Positions 53,928 through 61,595 of a stretch of DNA of 64,000 nucleotides are shown piece by piece. The first letter of the stretch is position 1. Each line of letters begins with the position of its first letter. The DNA lies in the NCBI GenBank assembly GCA_038146805.1, contig JAYQSH010000005.1, positions 977,517-1,041,516 on the forward strand, written 5' to 3'. Source of the stretch: CAIYXB01 sp038146805. Lineage in GTDB: Bacteria; Cyanobacteriota; Vampirovibrionia; LMEP-6097. The notes beneath the pieces were generated by a model. That model did no database searches and was not told where the DNA came from. It saw only the letters and a program-made list of their open reading frames with translations. The position numbers and the translations under genes are program-made.

Positions 53928-54215
53928 ATTATACCGATCAAGCCTAGGTCTTGATCGGATTCCGTGAACCCTTTCAGGTTTCACTCCATGGTGCAGAACT
54001 AAGATCTTGCATACAACCCTAAAGCACTACTTTAGGGTTGTTGGTATTTCAGTAGAACTTCCGCCTCGTCGCCTTCGGCTCCTCGTTGAATTGCCCCTTC
54101 AACAATTAAGTGAGCGGTAGCGCAAGCTTGCTTACTGGGAGTGTAAGCGCAGGCGAAGCATTTCAAAAAGAAGTGTCTCTTTTTTTAGAGCACTTTCACA
54201 TTGGTAATAAATCTA
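53928..54215. ncRNA. Candidate structured RNA region of unknown type
   Basis: The non-coding stretch has several strong stems: CCGATCAAG-CCTAGGT-CTTGATCGG at 53936, GTGAACCC/GGTTTCAC with one mismatch at 53963, CAACCCTAAAG-CACTA-CTTTAGGGTTG at 54016, an AGTGAGC/GCTTACT stem around GCAAGCTTGC at 54110, and GAAGTGTCTCT/AGAGCACTTTC near 54171. The stretch 54060-54165 is clearly more GC-rich than its surroundings. It does not match the tmRNA, RNase P or SRP signatures I know. Strand and borders are uncertain; the last stem may be the terminator of the minus-strand operon upstream. Confidence 0.45.
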
Positions 54216-54320
54216 GGAAAAGTATTACGAATAAGCTTGTTTAATTTACAGGGACACTTCAAACGTAATGAAAAGTTTAATATAACTTAAGCAATCATTT
54301 CTAATGAATCATTATTGCAT

Positions 54321-55397
54321 CTAATGATTGACAAGTTCTGGCGTTTTACAAGTGACTGGATTGTAAACAGCATCATCAATAGCGCTATCTGTTTCTGTGA
54401 TGAGAGTAATCTTTTGACCATAAAATCTTTTCTTGTCGCTAGTAGATTCAAGCAATGAAGCATTATCTCTGATCGGAATGAGTGACTCTGCTTCACCCAT
54501 CGTTTGGGCAACCATAAGAACCGCTATAAGCCTTTCAAGTGGAGTATCAAGCTCACCAGAGTCATGAGAATATTTCTTATAACATTGAAGCAATGGTACT
54601 TGTTGTGTGTTTAGTTCAGCTAGAGTGAAATAAGCAACTGGGACACCATGGCTGTAGATTGCAAATCTTGTATCTTCATTAACCTTCCCTTGGTTTAGTA
54701 AAGTTTTTAAAATATTGCCCATCAATTCAGTTGGTCTCAATCTATATCTATAACCGTTAGAAACATAAAGGTCAGTAAAAGTAAGTGATCTCAGTTTGCC
54801 AGCATTAAAAATGATTGTCTCACCACGTTTTTCAGAACTTGTAGTTTTACGCACATAAAATCTATCACTTTTACCCCAAGCTTTCCAGTCTATTTTATGT
54901 GCTTCAGGCAGAGTTAGTTCCTGATAATGTGAAAACTCAGCTGTTCTGTCAGACGAAGGTCTTCTTCCTTTTTGGTCACCATTTTGCCTATTGCCAGATA
55001 CTATCATCGGAGATCTCTTTTTGATTTCTTTTGCAATTTGCTTTGCCATGTTTTTGATGGAAGCTATATCAAGATACATGTCTAGTTTGTCACTTTCATT
55101 AATCATTAATGCTCTTAAGCTTTTTTCTGTTGCTGAAAGACTGTAAGTCTTTCTGGCACAAGTATCAAAATCTAAAGCAGCCTGGTATTTTTCCTTGTTG
55201 GTAATTGCTTCATTAACATCATGAAGCCAGCTCATATCTCCAGTAGCTATAACTGCAGCATCATATTGGTCGACACCTAATTCATCATTAGACCAACTAG
55301 CATTACTATCTATAGCATCATATACTGACCATATTAAGTTTTTAGCCACTTGAACTAATTGATCTGAGTCTGCTTGGTCAGAAAAATGCTTGGTCAT
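54321..55397 (-). CDS. Unrecognised 358-residue protein (paralogue of 52707-53783)
   Basis: Helical N-terminal half (QLVQVAKNLIWSVYDAIDSN, SIKNMAKQIAKEIKKRSPMI) and a basic linker around residue 145 (GDQKGRRPSSDRTAE). The C-terminal half has GYRYRLRPTELMGNILKTL (about 215-233) and LDTPLERLIAVLMVAQTMGE, both alignable with the downstream paralogue. No signal peptide or membrane segment. The gene follows a 73-residue ORF by 26 nt, probably in one transcript. Function unknown. Confidence 0.72.
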   Translation of the reverse strand: MTKHFSDQADSDQLVQVAKNLIWSVYDAIDSNASWSNDELGVDQYDAAVIATGDMSWLHDVNEAITNKEKYQAALDFDTCARKTYSLSATEKSLRALMINESDKLDMYLDIASIKNMAKQIAKEIKKRSPMIVSGNRQNGDQKGRRPSSDRTAEFSHYQELTLPEAHKIDWKAWGKSDRFYVRKTTSSEKRGETIIFNAGKLRSLTFTDLYVSNGYRYRLRPTELMGNILKTLLNQGKVNEDTRFAIYSHGVPVAYFTLAELNTQQVPLLQCYKKYSHDSGELDTPLERLIAVLMVAQTMGEAESLIPIRDNASLLESTSDKKRFYGQKITLITETDSAIDDAVYNPVTCKTPELVNH

Positions 55398-55423
55398 AAG
55401 ACTTAGTTTTAACTCTAGCGTGC

Positions 55424-55645
55424 TTAATGAATCTCTTTAGGTTGGTCACAAAAAGAGCAGTATTCAACCAAAGACTTTCTTTTATTCCAAAAAACACGAT
55501 TATGGTTTTCACAGTTTTGAACGAAAGTTACAAAATCTTCAAATGAGTCAGGATATTTTTCTTTCCAGAGGTGTATAGCTTTTCTGTAATTAATAGCCTC
55601 TTGAGAATCAGAAGCTTTGTGAATATAAATTTCCTTTATAACCAT
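55424..55645 (-). CDS. Small protein with a possible zinc-binding C-x2-H / C-x2-C pair
   Basis: The 73-residue protein (YRKAIHLWKEKYPDSFEDFV) contains CENH and, 18 residues later, CSFC, spacing that could hold one zinc ion. No good ribosome site is seen, and the ATG follows TTTTAAATT. It lies immediately upstream of the 358-residue gene in the same direction and could be its partner. Family not recognised. The 150 nt upstream (55646-55798) hold nothing I can identify. Confidence 0.5.
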   Translation of the reverse strand: MVIKEIYIHKASDSQEAINYRKAIHLWKEKYPDSFEDFVTFVQNCENHNRVFWNKRKSLVEYCSFCDQPKEIH

Positions 55646-55798
55646 AATTTAAAACATCATGGTACCTACTGAATATAGTCCCAGTTGGAGACAGACTAGA
55701 TCTTAATTCTGGGCATTCAGCAACCAAGATCTCTAGACGAATACTTAATATTGAACACCAAATAATATCCCATTCTCTGCCAATAGGAGTATATGATA

Positions 55799-56479
55799 TT
55801 AGACCCTTATTAATATTGCTGTTAGAACGCTCTTCTTCACCTTCCGATTTTTATAAGAGTCAGAGAAAGCTTTCTCTATTAAATCACCTTTTTTAGAAAC
55901 ATAACTATCATCAATCACTCCAATTTCTCTTAGCTTTAAAATTGCAGGAGCAAATCCTCTTTCAGTAGGGAGCATAGATCTCATCTTTTTAAGTAATTGC
56001 AATTGACTTAAAGGATAATCATCTATGGGTGGATTTAACCCATATCTTTTATGGAGTATATCATTGAGTAGTATTTCTTTTGATGATTCAGAAAGTTCTC
56101 TCACAACCTCATCACCTAAGATCCCCTGCTTTTGAAGAAAGCCAAGGTATATAACACTAAGAGTAAAATCTTCATAATCTTCATGGGTAGAATCTCTGTT
56201 ATTCCCAATATCGCTCCAATACTCAATAAACCTCGAAGCTCCCTGGCTACTCAGGGTGATTTTATTATTGTCGTCTACTGAAAATATACTCTTAAATTTA
56301 GGGTTTGTTTTTTTTAGCTCTTGTAAACAGGTTACAAATCCTTCGACTATATCTGAGTTGTCCTTAACTTCCATGGCTCTAAAAATATTAAAATCAACCA
56401 TGTCAGGGTCCTGCTCGAAAATCTTACTAAGTGCTCCAAAAGCTTTTCTAAAAATATTAAAATCAATCATGTCAGGCAC
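55799..56479 (-). CDS. Unrecognised protein, probably the C-terminal part of the gene starting at 57026
   Basis: The 226-residue frame has a tandem motif at its start: KAFGAL...PDMIDFNIFR then KAFGALSKIFEQDPDMVDFN. The open frame extends upstream past the first Met to about 56520, overlapping the end of the preceding ORF, which points to one gene broken by a frameshift. The rest is helical (RYGLNPPIDDYPLSQLQLLK). No domain recognised. Confidence 0.5.
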   Translation of the reverse strand: MPDMIDFNIFRKAFGALSKIFEQDPDMVDFNIFRAMEVKDNSDIVEGFVTCLQELKKTNPKFKSIFSVDDNNKITLSSQGASRFIEYWSDIGNNRDSTHEDYEDFTLSVIYLGFLQKQGILGDEVVRELSESSKEILLNDILHKRYGLNPPIDDYPLSQLQLLKKMRSMLPTERGFAPAILKLREIGVIDDSYVSKKGDLIEKAFSDSYKNRKVKKSVLTAILIRV

Positions 56480-56513
56480 GGTATTGAAACTCTCACCAAG
56501 TGCTCCAAAAGCT

Positions 56514-57026
56514 TTAATGACTTTTTTCTTTTAACTTTGAATCTCCTACTTTATTTGATAGAGCATATATTTCTATTAAAGAGACACAGAGATCGCGTAA
56601 AGTTGATTTCTGCCCTGGATCGAATTCTGATATCTTGCCTTCAGTAAGGACCTGCAACAATTCTTCTGCATCCTTGAGTTCACTGCTAACTTGTGATTTG
56701 GCTAGAGCTTTTTTAGCCCTTTGTTCTTCAGATAAATATGAACTTCTTCTTGCTCTAAAAACAGTGTTAATTGCAACAGGAGATCTTCTGAGAATCTCAT
56801 GAAGCTGTGATCTATTTGTGCCAAGATGTTTTAATTCGTTATCATCACACTTAAGTAATAAGTCTCCAACTACATGTTCTTTACCATCAAAGCCATAACC
56901 AATTCTTCCTTCAGTATATCTTGCTTGAAAATCAAGAGCGTGAACTTTATCCTCATGAAAGGCTGCTTTAATGAAATTAACTGCTAAGTCTGCTGGACCT
57001 TCAGGTATTGAAGAAGCATTTTGCAT
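56514..57026 (-). CDS. Unrecognised protein, N-terminal part
   Basis: The 170-residue ORF (DLAVNFIKAAFHEDKVHALD, DNELKHLGTNRSQLHEILRR) ends KLKEKSH where the frame KKVIKAFGALGES of the next ORF begins. It is probably the first half of a ~405-residue protein. It starts 49 nt after the stop of the transglutaminase-like gene and would be in its transcript. No known domain. Confidence 0.5.
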   Translation of the reverse strand: MQNASSIPEGPADLAVNFIKAAFHEDKVHALDFQARYTEGRIGYGFDGKEHVVGDLLLKCDDNELKHLGTNRSQLHEILRRSPVAINTVFRARRSSYLSEEQRAKKALAKSQVSSELKDAEELLQVLTEGKISEFDPGQKSTLRDLCVSLIEIYALSNKVGDSKLKEKSH

Positions 57027-57075
57027 TCTATTTGCAATCTTGGAATTTATCTCGCCTTTCTACTAAAAAATAACT

Positions 57076-58887
57076 TCAATAAGCTATCTGCACGACCATC
57101 TTGAAAACGATCAACGGCTTTTTAAGAGAAGCTCTAAGAGGTACTAAACCTTCACCCCAAAGCATTATTTCATCTTCATGATGGTGAATTTTTCTCATCA
57201 TACTATACATACCACCATGTTTTTCAGACCTTATATCATAGAGATATTCTGCATAGCGACCACGAGGACCTATCTGATAGGCGAGATTTGGTATTAAAGA
57301 ACGGACTTCTGTTCCTAATTGATAGGCCGTTTCCTCATTGTCGCACTCCTCCACTGGAGTAGGTGCAGTAGCCAAAACCTTAGACTGTTGTTTTTTTAAA
57401 ATAGTGGAATATACAGTAGGTTCAATTTTTAATATGCGGTTATTGTCTGGTGAATATTGCCATACCTGTACATGCCCGTCTGCCCTATCAAGATACCTGC
57501 CCAATGTAAGAAAGTTAGCTTTGCCAAGCTGACTTAGCATATCTGATACTATCGCTGCTTGATGCAGGCAAGTGCCCATACGCCTTGATGCTAAATGAGA
57601 AGATAGATATGGACCTACGTGTTTATCAAACTTCAATAAATCTTTTGGGTTAGAATATCCAAGATTAAGACCAATTATCATTTGTCTTAATTGATCGCGC
57701 CATGAATTTTTATTTCCTGGGCATATGATTTCATCATTAACCTCAGGTGGGAGATCACTCAAATCAAAGTCATGAGGCTTTTGTGCTTCCATCTTATTAA
57801 GAAAATCTGTCTTTTTCTGTTTAACCTCGTCTTTCCTCTCTTCATCATATAGAGATGGAGCAGGTGCATAGTAAATGTGAATAGGCTCTTCGTCTTTCAA
57901 TTTAGCTTTATCTTGTAGTCTATAGAAACCAAATAGAGATCTTTCTACTGTTAATTCTTCATCATTGAGTTTCGCTTTGTATGGTGCAAAACCTGGTATA
58001 GATGGGATACCATTTCTAAGCTCCTCGCCTGTGTATGGGATGGTAGGCAAAAAAGAATCTTTATCAGTGTATTCATCTTGATAAACTCCGCGTCTGCCGA
58101 TATCGTGCATCATCATATCTGCAAACATACTTGATCTATTTAAATCTTCTTCTAGTTCAAATTCAGACCAACAGCTTTCCCCTTGAATTTTTTCATACAA
58201 TTCATGCATATCAAATATGCTTCCATTTACAAAAACCACTGGCGCAATTGGAAGCATCTGTTTTTTTAGAAAATCTTTCCATATTGTAGGGATTTCTTTA
58301 ACTTCATACGAGCCTTCACCTCTAGCTTGATTTTCAGAAATTGGAGTTTGGTTCTTGATGAGATCTTCTTCATCACCTGCTTTTGCCTTTCTTTTCTTTT
58401 CTTTTGGCTTATTAGTCCTTCTTTTGATGACTGGCATACCAAGGTCTTTAATTAATTCTTCTGAGCTGGGTATTTGTTGATATTCTACTGAATGAATGTC
58501 TGTCAGTGTTTTACCAACTATTGATTCTACTGATGTTCGTAACAAATAGACACTTTCGTTATCAGTAGTAACATCATTGCCTTGAGGAGTTGCTCTTAAT
58601 CTCGATAAAAAATCTTTTGTAGTACTCAAGGACTCGAGCACGTCTGCTGTGGGGTCAGCCTGATCTGCTTGGCTTGGCTTAACTTCAACTTGATTTCTTA
58701 ATGCATCTTGTATTCTTTCAATATCACCAAAAACTTCCTCAGTATTTGAGGTACTTCCAAGTTCAACTGTGATTCCTGCATCTTTAAGTTTTTTTTGTAA
58801 ACTATTAATTAATCTAACAGCACTTTGAAGTTCATGCTGAGTGAGAGAACTTTGAGATAATGGGATTGTGGTACTAAGGGTATTCAT
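57076..58887 (-). CDS. Large unrecognised protein with a transglutaminase-like Cys-His motif
   Basis: The 603-residue protein has an N-terminal coiled-coil region (LQSAVRLINSLQKKLKDAGI), a Lys-rich linker about residues 155-170 (RRTNKPKEKKRKAKAG) and a globular C-terminal half. There RRMGTCLHQAAIVSDML (Cys440), DGHVQVWQY (His472) and Asp481 or Glu489 follow the order and spacing of transglutaminase-like/cysteine peptidase domains. PGNKNSW (390-396) is shared with the PD-(D/E)XK-like protein at 50138. No signal peptide. It is the first gene behind a consensus promoter. Enzyme activity is an inference. Confidence 0.7.
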   Translation of the reverse strand: MNTLSTTIPLSQSSLTQHELQSAVRLINSLQKKLKDAGITVELGSTSNTEEVFGDIERIQDALRNQVEVKPSQADQADPTADVLESLSTTKDFLSRLRATPQGNDVTTDNESVYLLRTSVESIVGKTLTDIHSVEYQQIPSSEELIKDLGMPVIKRRTNKPKEKKRKAKAGDEEDLIKNQTPISENQARGEGSYEVKEIPTIWKDFLKKQMLPIAPVVFVNGSIFDMHELYEKIQGESCWSEFELEEDLNRSSMFADMMMHDIGRRGVYQDEYTDKDSFLPTIPYTGEELRNGIPSIPGFAPYKAKLNDEELTVERSLFGFYRLQDKAKLKDEEPIHIYYAPAPSLYDEERKDEVKQKKTDFLNKMEAQKPHDFDLSDLPPEVNDEIICPGNKNSWRDQLRQMIIGLNLGYSNPKDLLKFDKHVGPYLSSHLASRRMGTCLHQAAIVSDMLSQLGKANFLTLGRYLDRADGHVQVWQYSPDNNRILKIEPTVYSTILKKQQSKVLATAPTPVEECDNEETAYQLGTEVRSLIPNLAYQIGPRGRYAEYLYDIRSEKHGGMYSMMRKIHHHEDEIMLWGEGLVPLRASLKKPLIVFKMVVQIAY

Positions 58888-58933
58888 ATGAAGTACGCGG
58901 TATCAGAAATTGCGATTACCTAATCGAAATAAG

Positions 58934-58963
58934 ATAATAGCAGTGCTGGGGATTATGTGTCAA
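58934..58963 (-). promoter_or_regulatory. Consensus promoter of the 57076-58887 gene
   Basis: On the minus strand: TTGACA (58963-58958), 18-nt spacer, TGC-TATTAT (58939-58934), then ~46 nt to the ATG, containing CGATTAGGTAATCG, a small inverted repeat. Confidence 0.85.
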
Positions 58964-59180
58964 TACGGATATTTGTCCTTAAACAGTCACTAAATACTTT
59001 CTCAGTCAAATAAGAAACCTTTGAAACCATTGATAAATAAAGGCTTTTGGGAACTCTGGCTGGGATTTCAGCCAAGATATATGAGCAAGATTTAATTTAC
59101 AACGGCCACTAGATTTTTTGCGAAAGAATAAAATTTAGTTAATTAGGCTACAAAATGCTGATATTTACATACATGTAAAC

Positions 59181-59335
59181 ATGAGCATTAGCTACAAAAA
59201 ACTAATAAACAAGCCAAAAGTTTTTCAGAAACTAAGTTGCTTAGATGTCAAAGAATTTGAAATTATCGCAAAAAAGCTTGAACCAACGTGGAAAGAATTA
59301 CAAGAATCAAAAACTAGATGGTAGACCTTCAAAAT
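59181..59335 (+). pseudogene. N-terminal remnant of an IS5-superfamily (DDE_Tnp_4-type) transposase
   Basis: MSISYKKLINKPKVFQKLSC and FEIIAKKLEPTWKELQESK resemble the N-terminal domain of these transposases. A shift of frame is then needed to read KLDGRPSKLAG, and the gene ends abruptly at TTAGCTGGTCAG, where it meets the shared tail of the minus-strand gene. The rest of 58964-59180 shows no gene. Confidence 0.6.
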
Positions 59336-60507
59336 TAGCTGGTCAGCGGAAACCGCCTCCCTAACTGATTAAGAAACATCTCGCTCATAATCACCAGCTT
59401 CAAAGGTTCTTTTAAATCTGCATCAGTGATGTATCCATCTTCATCAACCTTAGAAATAGTTAGAACCGGCATATCTAAGTGATCAGCAATCATGCTTTCT
59501 GTAGAATAAAGCAAATTTTTCCATAGATCTACATCTTCATCTCCAATAAAGACTCTAAAATCTTTACCGTTTAATCTTTCAGTTATATACTCTTCTTTTT
59601 TAGGATCCTTGAATCTTAGTCCAGATTTTAGTTTAAATCCATCTATTGTCTGAAAAGTAACATCATTGAAAGTTTGTGATTCATCATGTTGATCTGGATT
59701 TGGTGAAATAAACTTGTTGAAATTACCGTCTCGTTTCATCATTTCTTCAAGATTAATCCCATGTTGTATTGCTACTCCTTGTTTATAAAAGCTTTGAGCA
59801 TGTCTTGATACAACCATCTGGCATGTTCTTGAGATTTAGAGCTCCCTCTAACAAATTAAAAGTACTAATAGTGGATTTAATTTGTATGGCTGTATTTGGG
59901 TGTAAATTAGCTACAAGTACTCTTCCTCTATCAAACTTAATTAGTTGATGCGGAATATCCTGAGTATCTAAGGTTAAAAGCAATATTGGATCAGGTATAG
60001 GAATTACATTCTTAGGATTTTTTTCTGAATTAGCTGCATTATCAACATGTGATGGAGCTATCAAAATATGTGTTGCACCGTCGTGTTTTTAGATTCATAA
60101 ACATGCCAATCTTGACCGCCAGCAGATTGTCTAGAAAGAAGCTTAAAATCATTTAAAGTACCTTGAGTTAAAAACAATTCTAAAATTGGATGATATATAT
60201 TAAAATTTTGAGCATTTTTAAAACCCTGACCACATGCAGCGCGTAGAAACTGCATCACTTTAGCATCACTTTGACATTCTTTAAGTATTTGCGGACCAAG
60301 TTCATACTCACCTCCTTGCTCTAATATTCTCATCTCACTGATTGGAGCACTGCTAAGACTTTGTAAAGAGTCTCTATCATCTGCTGCTATTGGACCATAG
60401 ACTTCAGTATTAGGCTTTTGGTTTGCTGTCCTTTGTCTTTCAATAATCTTCTGAAAATCAACTGGTGATTTTCTTTTGACACTACTATTACTTACACCGT
60501 CTGTCAT
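59335..60507 (-). pseudogene. Unrecognised ~390-residue protein broken into three overlapping frames
   Basis: Frame 1 (60507-60061) starts MTDGVSNSSVKRKSPVDFQK behind a good GAGGAAAT site. Frame 2 (60064-59783, TTG overlap) reads PILLLTLDTQDIPHQLIKFD; frame 3 (59817-59335) reads AIQHGINLEEMMKRDGNFNK and ends RRFPLTS. The pieces abut at 60062 and about 59815 as expected for two single-base indels. The end includes KDFRVFIGDEDVDLWKNLL and EPLKLVIMSEMFLNQLG, alignable with the two 358-residue proteins. Coupled short genes are an alternative. Confidence 0.6.
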
Positions 60508-60550
60508 AATTTATTTCCTCAAATTTACTCTTTAGAGTCACCGAAGTGAT

Positions 60551-60661
60551 TTAACCAAGCTTTGTTGTTCTTTCTCTAGTTTCACCATAAAGATCATGAA
60601 CTGTGTTTGCTAGTTTTTCAGAATCATCTTGGAAATTAGCTATGATTTTATCCAGTGACAT
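60551..60661 (-). CDS. 36-residue small ORF between two unknown genes
   Basis: MSLDKIIANFQDDSEKLANT continues to ERTTKLG-stop. An AGG lies 6 nt before the ATG. It sits 12 nt after the 141-codon ORF and 43 nt before the broken gene, same strand, so it would be in the same transcript. It is acidic and amphipathic. There is no homology claim. Confidence 0.4.
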   Translation of the reverse strand: MSLDKIIANFQDDSEKLANTVHDLYGETRERTTKLG

Positions 60662-60673
60662 TCTTACCTAAAT

Positions 60674-61063
60674 TTACCATTGACCAACAAAATACTCGAG
60701 AGCTTCAACAAGAGTCTCAATACATTCCTCCAATAATTCTTTTTGATCATCAGCTTCTGCTTCCTTCTTATAATAAAAATCTAACCTGAACAGAAGATCC
60801 AAAGTCGCACCAAGATTTTGTAAGAGCGAGACCTCATTCATAAAATCTATATCCACAATATCTGGTGTTTCAGTTGAAAGTTTTGTTAGTGTTTTCCTCG
60901 TTAATTCTTCTTGACATATGTCTTTAATCTCTTGATTAATCTCCTTAAGTTGCTTAAGCCTAGTCTCATTGTTCTCAGATGCAAAAGATAAAACGACTCT
61001 AAGCGTGGCTACTGCATTAAAGCACCTGCTAGATTTGTTAGAAAGATGTATATCAACACTCAC
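60674..61063 (-). CDS. Small helical protein, leaderless GTG start
   Basis: About 130 residues, largely helical, acidic C-terminus (KELLEECIETLVEALEYFVG). The longest frame starts at a TTG (61099) that is itself the -35 TTGACA, and the -10 TATTAT lies inside that frame. The true start is therefore downstream: GTG 61063, 7 nt after the -10, gives MSVDIHLSNKSSRCFNAVAT. It is first of a group with the 36-residue ORF and the broken 390-residue gene. Size and acidity are like those of a secretion chaperone or antitoxin, but nothing proves this. Confidence 0.6.
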   Translation of the reverse strand: MSVDIHLSNKSSRCFNAVATLRVVLSFASENNETRLKQLKEINQEIKDICQEELTRKTLTKLSTETPDIVDIDFMNEVSLLQNLGATLDLLFRLDFYYKKEAEADDQKELLEECIETLVEALEYFVGQW

Positions 61064-61070
61064 GTTCAAT

Positions 61071-61099
61071 ATAATACCATTTGACTGCGAGTATGTCAA
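61071..61099 (-). promoter_or_regulatory. Consensus promoter overlapping the false ORF start
   Basis: TTGACA (61099-61094), 17-nt spacer, TATTAT (61076-61071), 7 nt to the GTG start at 61063. Confidence 0.8.
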
Positions 61100-61336
61100 G
61101 ACACTTGGTGGGGTTTATTTTTGATTATTCTGGGTCTTTTCACTCAATAAGCTTTTAATTCAAAAAAATGCAGTCAAAGCAAAGGTTATTGGCCAGAATA
61201 TAAAGTACATTATTGCCAAGATTAAGAACCATATAAGCTTAAAAAACGGCAGTTTCCACTGACCAGCTAATATTGCAAGCTATTATTTAATAGCAGCCAT
61301 AAAACCACGAGCAGATCCATGGACCGAATCTATAAT

Positions 61337-61571
61337 GGGACTGATTCCAAACCCCATTTTGAATTTTAAAATACAGTGAAATGTTAAAATCACTAGCAAA
61401 TGGGGTCAGAAATCAGTCCCAACAAATGATCTTTTACGCTTAGCTTGTTTCACTGCGTGAAACTCACTAAGCGGCGGTGTTTGATTCTTTTGTTAGGCGT
61501 GTCTAACCAAACCCTACTTATGCCCAAATCTAAAGACTCGAGATACTTATTACGGGTTTGGAAGCACGCCC
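61337..61571 (+). repeat. 232-bp structured repeat, copy in the duplicated segment (235 bp)
   Basis: GGGACTGATTCC to GAAGCACGCCC, with a small 3-bp insertion around CCCAACAAATGATC compared with the reference copy at 48460. Confidence 0.92.
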
Positions 61572-61595
61572 ATAATAGAGTTTGATTAAAAATTT

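Noticed and set aside
53928..54215. tmRNA, RNase P RNA or SRP RNA
   Set aside because: The conserved blocks of these RNAs (for example a tRNA-like CCA end or the P4 sequence of RNase P) are not found on either strand.
61064..61099. N-terminal extension of the 60674 ORF from TTG
   Set aside because: The TTG is the start of a consensus -35 and the -10 lies within the putative codons, so this stretch is promoter.
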